Positions 1-12,013 of a stretch of DNA of 64,000 bases are shown in pieces. The stretch spans positions 23,878,137 to 23,942,136 of the forward strand of contig NC_052486.1 in the NCBI RefSeq assembly GCF_009730915.1, given 5' to 3'. Both the position numbers and the translations under genes were made by a program. The notes below the pieces were generated by a model, which saw only the letters and a program-made list of their open reading frames with translations, had not been told where the DNA came from and ran no database searches. Numbering within the stretch: position 1 is the stretch's first letter; each line of letters opens with the position of its first letter. Origin of the DNA: Dioscorea cayenensis subsp. rotundata (lineage: Eukaryota; Streptophyta; Magnoliopsida; Dioscoreales; Dioscoreaceae).

Positions 1-1553
1 AAGTTCTGGAATTGGGAACCATTGAGGCTGATGCTGTGAGTTGTGTGACCACCTTGATGGCAATTTCTCAATTGCAAAATGTCATTATGGGACAGCAGTT
101 GCATGCTCATTTGATTAAAAAGTACTCGTCCAAGTTGCCTTTGATTCTTTACAATGCACTAATAGTTATGTACTCGAGGTGTGGTTGTGTTCATCTCGCG
201 TTCGAACTTTTCCATCAGATGCTAGAGAGGGATGTTGTCTCTTGGAATACCATGATCTCTGCCTTTGTTCAGAATGGTTTGGACTTTGAGGGTCTATTGC
301 TGGTGTATGAAATGCAGAAAGAGGGATGTTCAGTAGATTCTGTGACAATCACAGCTTTGCTCTCTGCGGCATCTAATTTGGGCAATTCTAGAATTGGGAG
401 GGAGACGCATGCATACCTCACAAGGCATGGCATTCATTGTGCGGGGATGGAAAGTTATTTGATAGATATGTACGCAAAGTCAGGTTCTGTGGAGATTGCC
501 AGGCGACTGTTTGATGGCTGCCAACTTGATGAGCGAGATCAAGTTATTTGGAATGCCATGATAACGGGGTATGCGCATAGTGAGCAGAAAGAAGAGGCCA
601 TGTTGGTGTTCCGTATGATGCTTGGGGAAGACCAAACACCTAATTCAGTGACTTTGTCATCAGTCCTTCCTGCTTGTAGCCTACTTGGAGACATTCAAGC
701 AGGCAGACAGATACATGGCTTTGCGGTTCGGCGATACCTAGATACTAATGTTTTTGTTGGTAGTGCTCTAGTGGACATGTACTCAAAATGTGGTGCCATT
801 AACTTTGCGGAAAGAGTATTCCATAATATGGCTGAAAAGAACACGGTCACATATACAACAATGCTATTGGGCTTGGGTCAGCATGGCCTTGGCAAGAGAG
901 CTTTGGATCTGTTTCAGTCAATGAAGGATTCAGGCGTGAAACCTGATGGCATCACCTTTGTTGCTGTGATTTCAGCATGCAGCTACTCTGGTTTAGTTGA
1001 TGAGGGTCTTTTGATATTTGAATCTATGGAGGAGTTTGGGATTGAAGCCACAGCAGAACACAGTTGTTGTGTGGTGGATTTGTTGGGTAGGGCTGGGAGG
1101 GTGGAGCAAGCTTATGAATTTGTCCAGAGTTTGGGTGATAGTGGTGATGTTGTTGGAATTTGGGGATCACTGCTTGCTGCATGCAAAGTTCATGGGAAGT
1201 TTGAGTTGGGGAAGCTGGTTGCTGAGAGACTGTTTCAGATCAAACAAAACAGTGATGTTGTTGCTGGTTACCATGTCTTGCTGTCGAATGTATATGCTGC
1301 AGAAGGGAAGTGGCAGACTGTTAATAAGGTCCGGAAAGAGATGAGAGATAGAGGATTGAGGAAGGAGCCTGGGTCAAGCTGGATTGAAGTTGGAGACTCC
1401 TCCCACAGGTTCATGTCAAGGGATCAAAGGCACCCGGAAAATGAACAAATATCTTCACTTCTGCAAGGATTGATTTCAGAGATGAAGCTGTCTGGCTATG
1501 ATAACATGCCTGTTGATGATCTTTGCCTTCCTGGTCTAATAGACGCTGAGTAA
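1..1553 (+). CDS. AEF1: E-class PPR protein, At3g22150 (AEF1/MPR25)-like, 5' truncated by window edge
   Basis: The reading frame is open from the first bases to a TAA at 1551-1553, giving about 516 residues with no intron. There is no ATG near the left edge (a TTG lies at 12), so the start is outside the window. The protein is a series of P, L and S type pentatricopeptide repeats (for example LYNALIVMYSRCG, FVGSALVDMYSKCG, VTYTTMLLGLGQHG). It ends in the E/E+ region (VLLSNVYAAEGKW, GSSWIEV) without a DYW deaminase. E-class PPR proteins bind organellar transcripts and specify C-to-U editing sites. As I remember At3g22150 (AEF1; MPR25 in rice), the last 250 residues match block by block, including the SGLVDEGL and FMSRDQ.HP segments. 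AEF1 is linked to atpF and nad5 editing; that role here is inference. The PPR class is certain, the orthology likely. Confidence 0.85.
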   Translation, partial: VLELGTIEADAVSCVTTLMAISQLQNVIMGQQLHAHLIKKYSSKLPLILYNALIVMYSRCGCVHLAFELFHQMLERDVVSWNTMISAFVQNGLDFEGLLLVYEMQKEGCSVDSVTITALLSAASNLGNSRIGRETHAYLTRHGIHCAGMESYLIDMYAKSGSVEIARRLFDGCQLDERDQVIWNAMITGYAHSEQKEEAMLVFRMMLGEDQTPNSVTLSSVLPACSLLGDIQAGRQIHGFAVRRYLDTNVFVGSALVDMYSKCGAINFAERVFHNMAEKNTVTYTTMLLGLGQHGLGKRALDLFQSMKDSGVKPDGITFVAVISACSYSGLVDEGLLIFESMEEFGIEATAEHSCCVVDLLGRAGRVEQAYEFVQSLGDSGDVVGIWGSLLAACKVHGKFELGKLVAERLFQIKQNSDVVAGYHVLLSNVYAAEGKWQTVNKVRKEMRDRGLRKEPGSSWIEVGDSSHRFMSRDQRHPENEQISSLLQGLISEMKLSGYDNMPVDDLCLPGLIDAE

Positions 1554-2770
1554 GATGAGGTTTTAAAGTAAGTGACATTTTGTCAGACAGATTAAATTGA
1601 ACGGTTTTGCTCTGGCTCAACTGATGATCTGGTTTTGGTCACTCATGAATCTTCTGACTGTAGCACCAGTTGAGTTGGAACTTTTGACTCGTGTTGTCAA
1701 TCAGACTTGTGACCTTAATGGAATCCACACAGATGTTCTTGCCCCTGCGAAGGAATGAAGTTACATGTAATCATCTCAATAGGTTCTTTGACGATGCAGA
1801 ACATTAATTTAAGAATTAGGAGCCAGTTTCTTGATCTATACTGTGACATTGCATTTGCACAGGCTACGCTGTGCATTCTTGATGCCTATTCGAAATTCCA
1901 GTGTCATTCTCCTGCTGCTGTTATTGAAAGTCTATTTTAAGTATTCTATGCAAAAGATCGGTGCATCCATCAATGGTTCAAGAAAATAGAAAACTGATCC
2001 TGAAGCAGGCGAGGTATCAACCATTGGGGGAAAAATCCCAGGGATTATTTGTATTCAGTTTGCGGATGATGGTTGTTCGTGTCCTTTACGAAAGAAAAAT
2101 GCTGTAAATATGAGGGCCAATTATTATATATATAAATCGATTAAAGCTGCAAATCCTCCTACAGATCCTGAAGCAGACGAGGTATCAACCTTGTATTATG
2201 CCTGGTCTCTTAACACGAATTGCTCGCACCTAATCTTGGGCATACTTTCGTTAGACTTCTCGTCCAGTTCAAAATCTTTTCTTTATTTATATTCTACGAT
2301 GCATATACTTTCAGGTTTTTAATTAAATCTTGGTTAAACGTTTGAAATGGTACGTACAATTGAGTGAAATCCAAAGGAAATTTGCTAATATATCTTTTCA
2401 AAAATCATATATACTCATTCGTAATCTACTAAAGGTAATTTTATTTGTTTATACATTTTTAAATTAAAAAATAATAATTTAAAAACCTTATAAAAAAGAT
2501 AAGAGATTTAACTTCTGGCCTTGGTGAGAATTCCTGTATTTCATTTCTAATTAGACATAAAAATAAATAAAAATAATTCATAAAAATATATCATTTTCAC
2601 AAAATACAGTGCTAATTACAAGATTTAGCAATTACCTAATTTTGTGTGTGTAATATACTAATATGTATAGGATGAAGGGTATTTTGGTCTTTTTGATAAA
2701 ATTTCTACATTTGATTTGTGAGGGAGGGACTAGGAGCAACAGAATATTCGGACATTACTGTGATAATATT
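1554..2770. other. 3' region of the PPR gene and intergenic DNA
   Basis: No coding region is visible. A 27-bp segment (core CTGAAGCAGRCGAGGTATC) occurs at 1996-2022 and again at 2164-2190 with one difference. From about 2330 to 2700 the sequence is very AT-rich with homopolymer runs and no recognisable element. Confidence 0.6.
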
Positions 2771-2778
2771 GTTGGCCG

Positions 2779-2818
2779 CCACGTGTCCATTAGAGAGACA
2801 TTGGGCGAGCGATATATA
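2779..2818 (+). promoter_or_regulatory. G-box plus TATA box of a plus-strand promoter
   Basis: A G-box in the context CCACGTGTCC (core CACGTG at 2780-2785) lies about 30 bp upstream of a TATA-like GATATATAG at 2811-2819. A pyrimidine-rich leader follows. The next ATG in good context is at 2973. This layout is typical of a plant core promoter with a bZIP/bHLH site. It would drive the short ORF at 2973 and the region that now holds helicase remnants. Confidence 0.5.
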
Positions 2819-2972
2819 GCCCTTTGCGAAGGAAGGCACGCGTCCCCCTCCATCCTCATTTCAAATCCCCCCAACCCCAAGAATCCATGGAATAAGAAAA
2901 CCCTCGTCCTGAATCCCACTCGCCGACCTCCACTTCCACCTCGTCTTCTCTCTTGCCTGATCTTCTTTTTCA

Positions 2973-3119
2973 ATGGTTGCAGATGTAGCAACGCTATCCT
3001 TGTGCCGCTCTCTGGGATTCAGACCTCCGATGAACTCATACCACGTCCCACAGTGCTCTAGCTCGATTATTCCCTCCTTCAAGAAATCAATGATAAATGC
3101 TAGCAGAAATCCGCGGTGA
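2973..3119 (+). CDS. Short ORF, transit-peptide-like first exon (uncertain)
   Basis: ATG in good context (caATGG) opens 48 codons to a TGA at 3117-3119. The peptide begins MVADVATLSLCRSLGF and is rich in Ser, Arg and Lys with few acidic residues, as in plastid or mitochondrial targeting peptides. CG|GTGAAG at 3115-3121 could be a splice donor that replaces the stop, making this a first exon. It sits about 155 bp downstream of the TATA element, and the first helicase remnant begins 40 bp after its stop. I do not recognise the protein. It may be the start of the gene ending at 11557, the old start of the helicase gene, or non-functional. Confidence 0.3.
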   Translation: MVADVATLSLCRSLGFRPPMNSYHVPQCSSSIIPSFKKSMINASRNPR

Positions 3120-4340
3120 AGGAGCAGCGACCAAAAAAGCATGGGGGTTTCCTTGTGGGTAAATACCATAGAGTATTTGCAGAAGCTGAACGATGATCGA
3201 AGTTAGGCTTACGCTGATATTTCTTTTGCCTTGATGATCATCGCTGGCCCTGGAATCAGGAAGGTCTGATCGCTTCCTGAAATCTTGGGTGTTTTTTTTT
3301 CCTCATTTTCTTGATTTCTTTGTTCATAGACATAGACGGTGGTTAGATGTGTCCTCACGTTGGTTCATGAGGTATTGTGCCAAACCAATTGCATTCTTTG
3401 TTTATGTGGAAACCCTATTGCTTCATCATGTATTGCGCCAAACCGATTGCATTCTTTGTTTATGTGGAACCCCTATTGCTTCATCAGGTATTGCGCTAAA
3501 CTAATTGCTTATGTGGAAACCCTCGTTTTTTTTTGCACTAGGGTATCACTCTGGCCAACATTATAGGATGACTTTCATGGCTGCTGCTACATCAGAGTTG
3601 AGAATAGGATTGCGCTGGTGGTCGAAAGAGATGGCGAAGGATCTCTCAATGGGTATTTTCACTTGCTCTGTTTGCAGCTCTGATGGCCGCACTCAGTAAA
3701 GTATGCCACCTGTTTACTTTTAAATCATGCATTGCTTACATGAAATATAAGATTAGATTGCACAGGTTTCGTACATTGATACATAAAATGCATTTGAAGA
3801 ATCTTGTAGACATGTCTTCGTATGTGAAACATTATAGGATGATTAACTTGCTTTTGGATTGCTTTGAGTAATTACTGTTTCTTGTTTGGGTTCTGTTCAT
3901 GAAATATTTTTGGGCTGCTCATTTCTTGTCATCTATACATAATATAAACTTGCCTTAGACATGAGCTCTAATAGAAGATATTTACTTTGTATTTGTGCTA
4001 TTGTTTGACAATCAATCAGTAAGATGAACTTGGTTTTGGACTTGCTCTCCTCAAAATGTCATCCCCAAACTATTTATTGTAAAATCTATTAACTAATGCA
4101 CCTACATAAGTACAGGTTGGGGCCTATATCTGAGTTCCTAATTTATGGGCATGCGCAGCAAAGGAGAGCAGTCATTGAGGCTTTGTGCCTAGTGGAGAAT
4201 GAATATAAGGATGGACAGGATAAAAATCAAAAGTTTAGGAAGACTATTGATGATTGCAATGCCCAAACATTTAAAGAGAAGTTGTCAGTGGTGCACATTT
4301 TGTCACAGTCTTTGTGTTTGCTATTACTTAGATTTAGTCA

Positions 4341-4935
4341 AAACATTACTAGTCCTTCTAATAACAATAGTGCATGTAGCAATTCTAGCCAATCAATATA
4401 CAAGGAGAAATAGACAGCAACTTATACATATGGAATCTAGAGTAAAATTTCATATGGGGCTACTTGCATACAATAGTGCTTGTACTCAGCACAAATTTTA
4501 TTCTAGCCAACCCATATTTTGATTTGGTGAATGCATTATGAGTCCTTTGAATAACACTAGGTCACAATTATTTGTTCCATCAGATGCTCTAGTAGTAATT
4601 CTAGCCAATACATATACAAGGAGAAATAGGCAGCAACTAATGCATGTAGACACTAGAGTAAATTTTCATATGTAGCTACTTACATACAATAGTGCTCGTG
4701 CTCAGCACAAACTTTATTCTATCCATATTTTGATTTGGTGAAAGCATGATGAGTCCTTTGAATAACACTAGGTGACAATTATTTGCTCATTCAGATACTG
4801 TAGCAGCAATTCTAGCCAATCCATATGCAGGGAGAAATAGATAGCAGGCTATACATTTGGAAACTAGAGTAAATTTTCATATGTGGTTACTTGCATGTAA
4901 CGGTGTTTGTTTTTAGCACAAATTTTATTTTCTCT
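4341..4935. repeat. Tandem repeat, ~213-bp unit, just under 3 copies
   Basis: Three consecutive copies can be aligned on the marker AATTCTAGCCAAT at about 4381, 4597 and 4808, giving units of 216 and 211 bp. Each copy also holds GAGTAAAWTTTCATATG and CAGCACAAA in the same order. The copies differ by scattered substitutions and small indels, so the array is not recent. It lies between two helicase remnant blocks, in what was probably an intron. Confidence 0.85.
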
Positions 4936-5827
4936 CTTCTAAAACAGTGCTTTGGACCATGCTTTTTCCATTAGAATTGATATCAACAATGTTTTATGCA
5001 ATGTTGCATTTTTTTTTAATGATGCATTTAGGCCATAAAACTTAAGTTTTGGTACTTGTACATGTATTGCTTTTCAGGCAAAAGCATCTGGGGGAACTGA
5101 AATACAAAAAATTGGGTGACAAATCAAGAGTAAGATAATGCCTTGTTTGGATGGCCACACTGCCAACTTTATCTAGATATCTAAACTTCTAGCTTTGTCA
5201 CCTGAATAATGATGCCATTCTTTGAAATTATAGCCACATCCTAGCATCATTCGATACTTTGGATTACCATGGCTTTATTCCTTTTCCAACCTATTCTTGA
5301 TGTAAACTGGTGTTGATACTTGATACTACATTTTTTTTTTCATGGAAAGGTATTGCCAAGCATTGCAGGCTAAAGCAAGTTGATATAACCGTATTAGTGC
5401 ATGTAGCACATTAGTATTTTATTTTGATGATATGCAATTGTAGCATATTTTTCCAAGTTTACCTATATGTGTCCAGGAAAGCCTTTCAAATGTTTTTCTG
5501 GAATAGAAAAAAATTCCCTTTCAATGTTCATGGTGTTGCATTTTGCTTTCGTTCCATAACTTTAGGAAAACATGTTCAATGAGATATCAGTGATATATAC
5601 ATGTAGCACTAGCCTTGGTCTTTTTTTTTTTATTTACAAAATGTTTAGGTGACTTGCTGAAATTTATGCCCTGGAGTGTGCTCAATGTATGAGATTGTGT
5701 ACCATTGTTAAATGTAGACAAAGCTATCCATTTGCTAATTGTGTACTATCGTTTCCATATGAGAATTGACAAATTTTCTTTCTTCTTGGTGACAGGTTAC
5801 CAGAGCCATTATGTTCATACTTAGAAC

Positions 5828-6826
5828 CACTGGTGGATTTAAGGGGGGGCAAGGGGGTGCTTGAGCACCCCCTTGGCCCATCATATATATATATATATAT
5901 ATTCATAATTATATTATATATATAATTAAACTATTAATCATCATAATTCATATGAAAAATGCTATTTTTATTTTTAAATTTTACCTCATATTCTTTAAAA
6001 TAAATTACATAAAAATAATAAAATTACTATGTTAAATAAATTTGATGTTGAGTGATAATAAATAATATGGCTAGCCAAATATAAATCCACTAATATTTTT
6101 GTTATTAAACCTTATATATATATATTTATTAAACTTATCAATACATAATTATCAATATTTAGGATATTAATATAAAAATAAAAAATAAAAATAAAATCCT
6201 AAAAAATGCAATTGCTATCGTAAAATCTCTAAAATAAAAAATATTGTAGATCTCATGGATTGTTGAGTTTTTTTTTTTCTCTTTGATCAATTTTCTCCAA
6301 GTTTATGTTTTATTTTCATTATCGGGATTTATCGTTTTTTTCCTGTTTGCTTTATATCTAATTTAATTTTTTTTAGTTTTTATGTGATTATTTGTTGTGT
6401 AAAGTATTTATATTTGTTGAATGATTGTTAGATATTTGTTAAATATTTGTTTCATTATGAAAATTATTGTGAAAAATGTTATATATTTGTGATTAATTGT
6501 TATGAAAATTTTAATTATTCATTATATTATTTGTTAAATAATTGTTATATGTAATAATTAACTTATATATGAATTTGTTTAAAATTGTTTTTTAATTGCA
6601 GTATTTGTTAATTTAGTGTTTAAGTAATTTGGTTAATCGCTAATTTTGTAGATATGATAGCGGATTTACACATAAACCAAATTTTTTAGATGGATATATA
6701 TTTTATATTTTTAAGATATTAATTATTATAATCTCAAGTTTGAATTAATAGAATTATTTAATATTTTAAAAAAATTTAAAATTTAAATTTGGCACCCCCT
6801 TAATTTTAGTTCTGCTTCCGCCACTG
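5828..6826. mobile_element. Non-autonomous hAT-type element, 999 bp, inserted in a helicase exon
   Basis: The element is flanked by a perfect 8-bp duplication, CTTAGAAC at 5820-5827 and 6827-6834, the size made by hAT transposases. The right end reads CTTCCGCCACTG and the left end CACTGGTGGATTTA; their inverted termini match at 8 of the outer 10 bases (CASTGGYGGA). A hairpin with an 8-bp stem (GGGGGTGC, loop TTGA, GCACCCCC) lies just inside the left end. The interior is AT-rich and has no transposase frame, so it must have been moved in trans. Removing the element and one duplication joins the two halves of a helicase exon in frame. Confidence 0.9.
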
Positions 6827-9800
6827 CTTAGAACAACACTGGCTAGTTGTGATAACTCATTTCAGAGGGTATCTAAGGCACCTTTGCCAGTTGACAAAGA
6901 AGTGAAGAAGGTTCTATTGCTGTTTATTTTGTTACTTGCCTATCTATTTTCTTTTGACATTTTCCTTTCCTTCTTTCTGGGTGTGTGTGAGTGTTTTTTT
7001 TTTTTTTCTTTTGGTAATAAATCCTCTTTTCCCCCCAATATCTTAGTTTATTGAACTTGTAGCATGGAGTCATTATATGCAGGTTATTGGATATGTTGAG
7101 AAAGTATCTACCATCAGTAATTGTAGGTTTATATCAGCTACCAGTGGCATCTTTGCTGCAAATATTTCTGGTACTTTCACAAGGTATTTTCCTTGTATAT
7201 ACCTTCATCAAGAAAAATGAACTTCATGGTTTAAGATTTTCACTTTCAGACTTAGCATGGTGGTTGTTTGTGTCCTGGTAATTCATTTTTCGAATTTTGA
7301 TTGTATAGAGAAACATAAAGAAAGTGAAAGTCTGAATGTCCTTTTCCTTTGGAATGTGTCACATTAATACTGAACATAAGAAGCCAGTAGCCATGAACAG
7401 AAGCGGGATAGAAAATGTGATTCAGTGGAGGAAATACGATTGTGACAAGTTACCTAAAGTGCAGTAAGAGGTGTAAGCTTGGACCTGGTAGTTTGGATTT
7501 CGGTTCAGCACATTAATTAACTTCCAAAATATCCATGCGCAATTTATTGCCTCTGTTAAGTATTTTTGTTTTTTGGTTCATTACTGAAGAAAGAAAAAAA
7601 AAACCTTAAATTGGCAGAGTTGATAGTGATAAATAACTAACAATTTAGTGGGGGTTGTACCATATGACTTGCTTAGACCTGCATAGTTCTTGCGATGTGT
7701 CTTGCAATCAAGTAATGGTGTGGGAGGTTAACTAGGGTTATGCATCACAGAAAAAGTCCTATGTTGTTGAGGTGCTAATGTGTGTCTAGAACCAATTGCA
7801 GGTTAGCAACTCACATGCGTGAAGTGGGGATAGCTTGAATTTGCCAGTCAATTATTATGGTGAATTCATTTTCAGGCTGGCAATGATGTGTTAAATCTAA
7901 ACATACTTTTGGCTATCACTGATAATGATGTGCCTCAAGTCTTGATAATTATGAAACCAGGGGGAATTAGAGCATAGGATTGGATTCAGAACTATGAATG
8001 TAGAAGGAAGAGATTCTATTTCTTTGGTTTGCATGTAATATCCTGCTCCATATAAGAAAATCCAGGAACTCAACTTTTGGAACATCTTATAGGTGTTGTT
8101 TACTTTCTTTATGCTCTACTGCTATTTTTATGCCATAGCATTTTCTCCTCCTTCATACTGGACTCAACTTACTCATGGACGTAAGAATTTGTCTATGTTA
8201 AGTATTTTCAGAAGGCTTTTACGAAGAGTAATTAACCTTAGCATCCTTGGCTTCGTAAAGGATTTTTTCTGGATTCACCTATACTGGGGTTGCTCAGGTA
8301 TTCAATTCATACTAGAAGTGGAAACAAAGGAACAACTCAATGCTATTCTCTATTCTTGGTAGTGGGAAGCCAATTTGGATTTAGTGCCCGTAAGTCAATG
8401 TGTTAGTAGGAGAGTTTTGTAAATGCTAGGATCTGAACAACTTGTTTAATAAAACTACCCTAAGAAAGAATTTCCTTTATTCAGTAGGAAACATGTAAAA
8501 ATACTTAAAGCACAGTTTGTTTCCAATTTTTAGTTGTGATGTTATGAAAAAGCAATAAGATATGTGATCACTGTAATAGTTTTGATGCATAGTTTTCTCT
8601 TAATTGAGAGTTGACTTTATATTTTGAATATTGATCATATGCCGGTGTTGACAAGAAAGGTCTATCTCAGTGGTCATCTCCTCTATAGCAAATATGTTAC
8701 TCCAAGTATGTAATTAGCTTATGTTGTATGAATAAAGGTGACTTTTGTATTTCAATGGGTTAGAATACTTGTAACATGAAATGGACAGAGTTCTTGCCTT
8801 GTGGAATGGCTATTCAATAATTACTCACACTATCATGTGGCGTCATTATAGAAGCTAGTATATTACGTTGCTCAATTGTTCCTCTTCAACATTTTAAACC
8901 ATAAATATGCTTTTTTTTTTTTTCAGTAACTTATATATGCATCCTAAGCATAGTAGTTTATGAATATTTTCATGTTTTAGCCATTTCTTTTTGAGAGGGA
9001 TAATAGTGGCCTGCTGATATAATCAGGAGGTGATACTTATAAATTGATTAATCTGCTGGGTAATAGTGTTTTTAGAAATAACATTCATTTTGTTTTGTCT
9101 TTTTTGTTCTTTGTTCCAACGCAAGAGATACTTATCATTTTTTAGAAATATCCTCTTGACCAGCATGTCATGGTTGATGTGGAAGTGGAGAGGCTAGTAA
9201 ATGAAGAGAATGATTTAAAATCGGTAGGTTCTTGCTACATTCTAGTGCAGATTTTCATGTTGAAAATTTTAATCATTATATTTTCTATCTTTCGTTGTAA
9301 GGTGTGAAATATATATATATATATATATATTTTGTCCTACTCACTGAGAAGTATTCATCCATGAATCATCGGTTCACTTCAATTCTCTATTTATTTGTAT
9401 ATGATGAAGAACTTGACACCTCTGTTTCCAACTAGTTTTTTGTGGGTATTTTGCAATTGTTTTGGGAAGTATTTTCCTTTTATGAAGTAGTAATTCCAAT
9501 TAGCCTCTGGTGCCATGAGCAATCCATAGTTTATTATCTTCTTTGTGTTCCTCCCATATTTCATTTATATGCTATTCACATTATCCTTGTGAAATTCTTC
9601 AACCATTTCTATGTCTTAGTAAGCATAAAACCAGGTTTTCTATTAGTGGAATCTTTTTTCCCTGATCTAGAGTTGCTGAAGACTAACCAATAAATTGATT
9701 AATGCAGGTTCTTGAAGTCCCTTTGGATGATGTTTCTGATTTCTTATATGCACATTTCATTAATTTAGATGGAGAATCTACAATAGAAGAGAAAGGTTGC

Positions 9801-10912
9801 AGTTATTTGTAAGGCATCTATAGACTGCATATCTGATGAAGAAGCTGAAAATTTTCTGTCTTACATGCAAGAAAATGAGAATTCTGTTACATTGACTACC
9901 ATTTACCAGGTTATTTATTAAAATAAGCTTGCAAGAATTTCATTTGAAAGGTCTCTCATGGATTTCTGTCACTCAGCTTAAAATATGTTCTTGCAGTTAA
10001 AGGGCTTAGAATGGGTCATAGTATTTATTCATTGTGAAGGTATGTTCTTGCTTTGATTAGTCTTGTCTTTATCAGATGCTTCAGTGAACATGTTTTCCTC
10101 ATTTTTTGAACTTCTGTGAGTTTAACATCTTTGCATGCTCATGTTGTTACTTAGTATGCAGGCAATGCATGTTTACCCAGTGAGTGCCACAATATTTTCT
10201 ACACAACAAGAATGGCCCGTGGGGAGTATCTGGCCCTTCTGGTCTCTATGGCATTTATTCATGATTTTAGGCCTTCAAATGATGCCATGCTTTTAACAGT
10301 TGTCCATGTGTAGCGTTTTGCACTGTCTTTTTATTTCGCACCGCCTTTTTCTTTAGTTAGTGCTGCCTTTTCGTCTTAGCGCTGCCATTGTTGTTTTTAA
10401 TCCCACCATTTTGAGTTTTTTGTGCCACCTTTTTGTTCAGTTAGTGCCACCATTTTTATTTCACGCCACCTTTTTGTTCAGTTATGCCATCATTTTCTTT
10501 TTGTAGTTTTTTTGAGCTATTGTTTTTTTCTGCGGCCATTTTGAGGTTATTGGAAATTAATGGTCTTTTGGTGGGATGTAAAGCCCACCATGATAGGCTG
10601 TCAATGGACACGTGATGGACATTTGTTGTTCATGGGTCCGTTGGACTGTTAATGAGCCTTCTTAGGTATGTTATTGAGCCTTTACGTTGAAAACATACAT
10701 TTGAATTGCTGATATCTAACTAGATGTAAGCTGTTTGCAGAATTCTGTTGGTGAAGTCACATTTAGCTTTTGAAATCAGTGGCCATGCAGCTCTGAAGGA
10801 GAACCATTGGCTTGATGATGGAGCCTACATTATGCTATGATATTTTAAAATGTCATTAGCTTCATCATTAGGTTCATGAGGTAAACTATTGAATAAACTC
10901 CATTTCCTGCAG

Positions 10913-11557
10913 GTAAAAGTGCTGAATAAACTTGCTTCTGCCAGAGCTTCAGGTTTGGGTTGTGGCCATAAAGTTTTGACTGATACGGTTGACGGATTGG
11001 ATGAAGCTGAAGTGGAAGTGGAATTGAGGTTGAAGATTGATCAGAACCGTGTTCATCTCAAAGGAGCGTAAGCTTGATGGTTGTTTGCCATAGCCTTCCT
11101 CTGGCCCTCCTGTTCTCACAGTGCACAAGTTCACCATGCTCCATTTTCACATGATAACAATTAGTTTGATTTGACTATTGTGAGCGATGCAATGCTGACT
11201 ATACGATGTTACTGTGAAATGAAATTAAGTTACTTGAGAATAGATTTTATCCTAGAAATTTAAACGCTTCAGATCTTTTTGGGACTATGGAGAGGCAGTA
11301 CTGATACACACTTAATTAGAGAACAGGAATACTTCAGATTTGAAATTGAATAAGGCACCTGTCAACTATGAAGGGGGTATGTGCTCGTGATACTGCTATC
11401 TTAACAAGGGATAATGCTTTTGATTTCGAGAATTTTATATTCATTACTAAAATCAAAACTGCTCTTATGTCCTGATGCATACAGGCATGTTAGAGTGTCG
11501 GAACGTGGTGGCCGGTTCCTGCTAAGGCTTTCTTTGCATGATCCTGTTCTCCACTGA
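10913..11557 (+). CDS. Two spliced 3' exons of an unidentified gene
   Basis: Exon A is 10913-11067, after CCTGCAG and before GTAAGC. Exon B is 11485-11557, after ATACAG, and ends in TGA at 11555-11557. Splicing keeps one frame of 75 residues (51 codons, one split Ala codon, 23 codons), ending FLLRLSLHDPVLH. The first part is an alternating acidic segment (DEAEVEVELRL). Good splice signals and an open frame across the junction argue for real coding sequence. I cannot assign a family, and it does not match the C-terminus of the SRS2-like helicase that precedes it. Upstream exons were not found. It could be the end of a gene starting at 2973 or a fragment of another. Confidence 0.45.
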
Positions 11558-12013
11558 ACGTTGAGGTAATACTTAACTTCTTAATATTAGTATATAGATT
11601 TGTGGTCCTGTTGTGCTGTTGGTTGTCACTGCAGTGTTACAGATAATATATCACAGGTTGTTGTATTTGCTGCTGTTAGAGACTTAGCTGCTCAAATTTG
11701 TTCAAGGATTTTGATAAGCTTATGTTTGACTTGTTATGTAAACAGGTTGCTTGCACCAAAGGGATTGCCCGCTCTGGCCCGCAATTCCACGCCTATGATT
11801 TTGAGCCCTTCCCTTCACATTGGGAGTTGCAACTATTTCGTTTTGCATTTTAAACAGAGGCGGTATTGTGATTGTACTTGAATGTGTTTTTCCAGATTTC
11901 CCTGATGACCAGGGATGGAGATTCGTTCCCCAGTGAAATAGGCAAGAAATGGTTAATCAAACCCACGAACTGTCCAAGAAGTCCTAACAAAAGCATAACA
12001 AATAGCCCAAAAG

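Larger units (their letters stand above)
3162..10041 (+). pseudogene. Decayed SRS2-like UvrD/superfamily 1 DNA helicase (At4g25120 type)
   Basis: Dispersed exon-like blocks match, in order, the plant SRS2-like helicase as I remember it. 3162-3266: region before and including Walker A, LMIIAGPGIRK where the family has GPGSGKT, with an in-frame TAG at 3204 and TGA at 3267. 3568-3665: MTF.AAATSE, motif Ia. 4114-4285: YGHAQQRRAVIEA. 5080-5129: KASGGTEIQKIG then a stop. 5226-5290: DTLDYHG. 5476-5557: FPFNVHGVAF. 5795-5827 plus 6835-6912: one exon split by a hAT element. 7080-7184: CRFISATSGIF. 9146-9223: LVNEENDLKS before a GTAGGT donor. 9708-9910: starts VLEVPLDDVSDF, frameshifts near 9800, ends NSVTLTTIYQ. 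9997-10041: LKGLEW, motif V. No DEFQD or GDDDQSI block is visible between 5290 and 5476. The protein would be an ATP-driven 3'-5' DNA translocase in recombination control, but this copy cannot make an active enzyme. Confidence 0.85.

Noticed and set aside
5079-5300. Reading the helicase blocks as a working gene with unusual splicing
   Set aside because: In-frame stops, the altered Walker A motif, missing motifs II and III and the exon-disrupting transposon cannot all be removed by splicing.
10150-10260. Helicase motif VI remnant (YVAMTRAR)
   Set aside because: A weak Tyr/Arg pattern is present, but it does not align convincingly, so it was left out of the block list.
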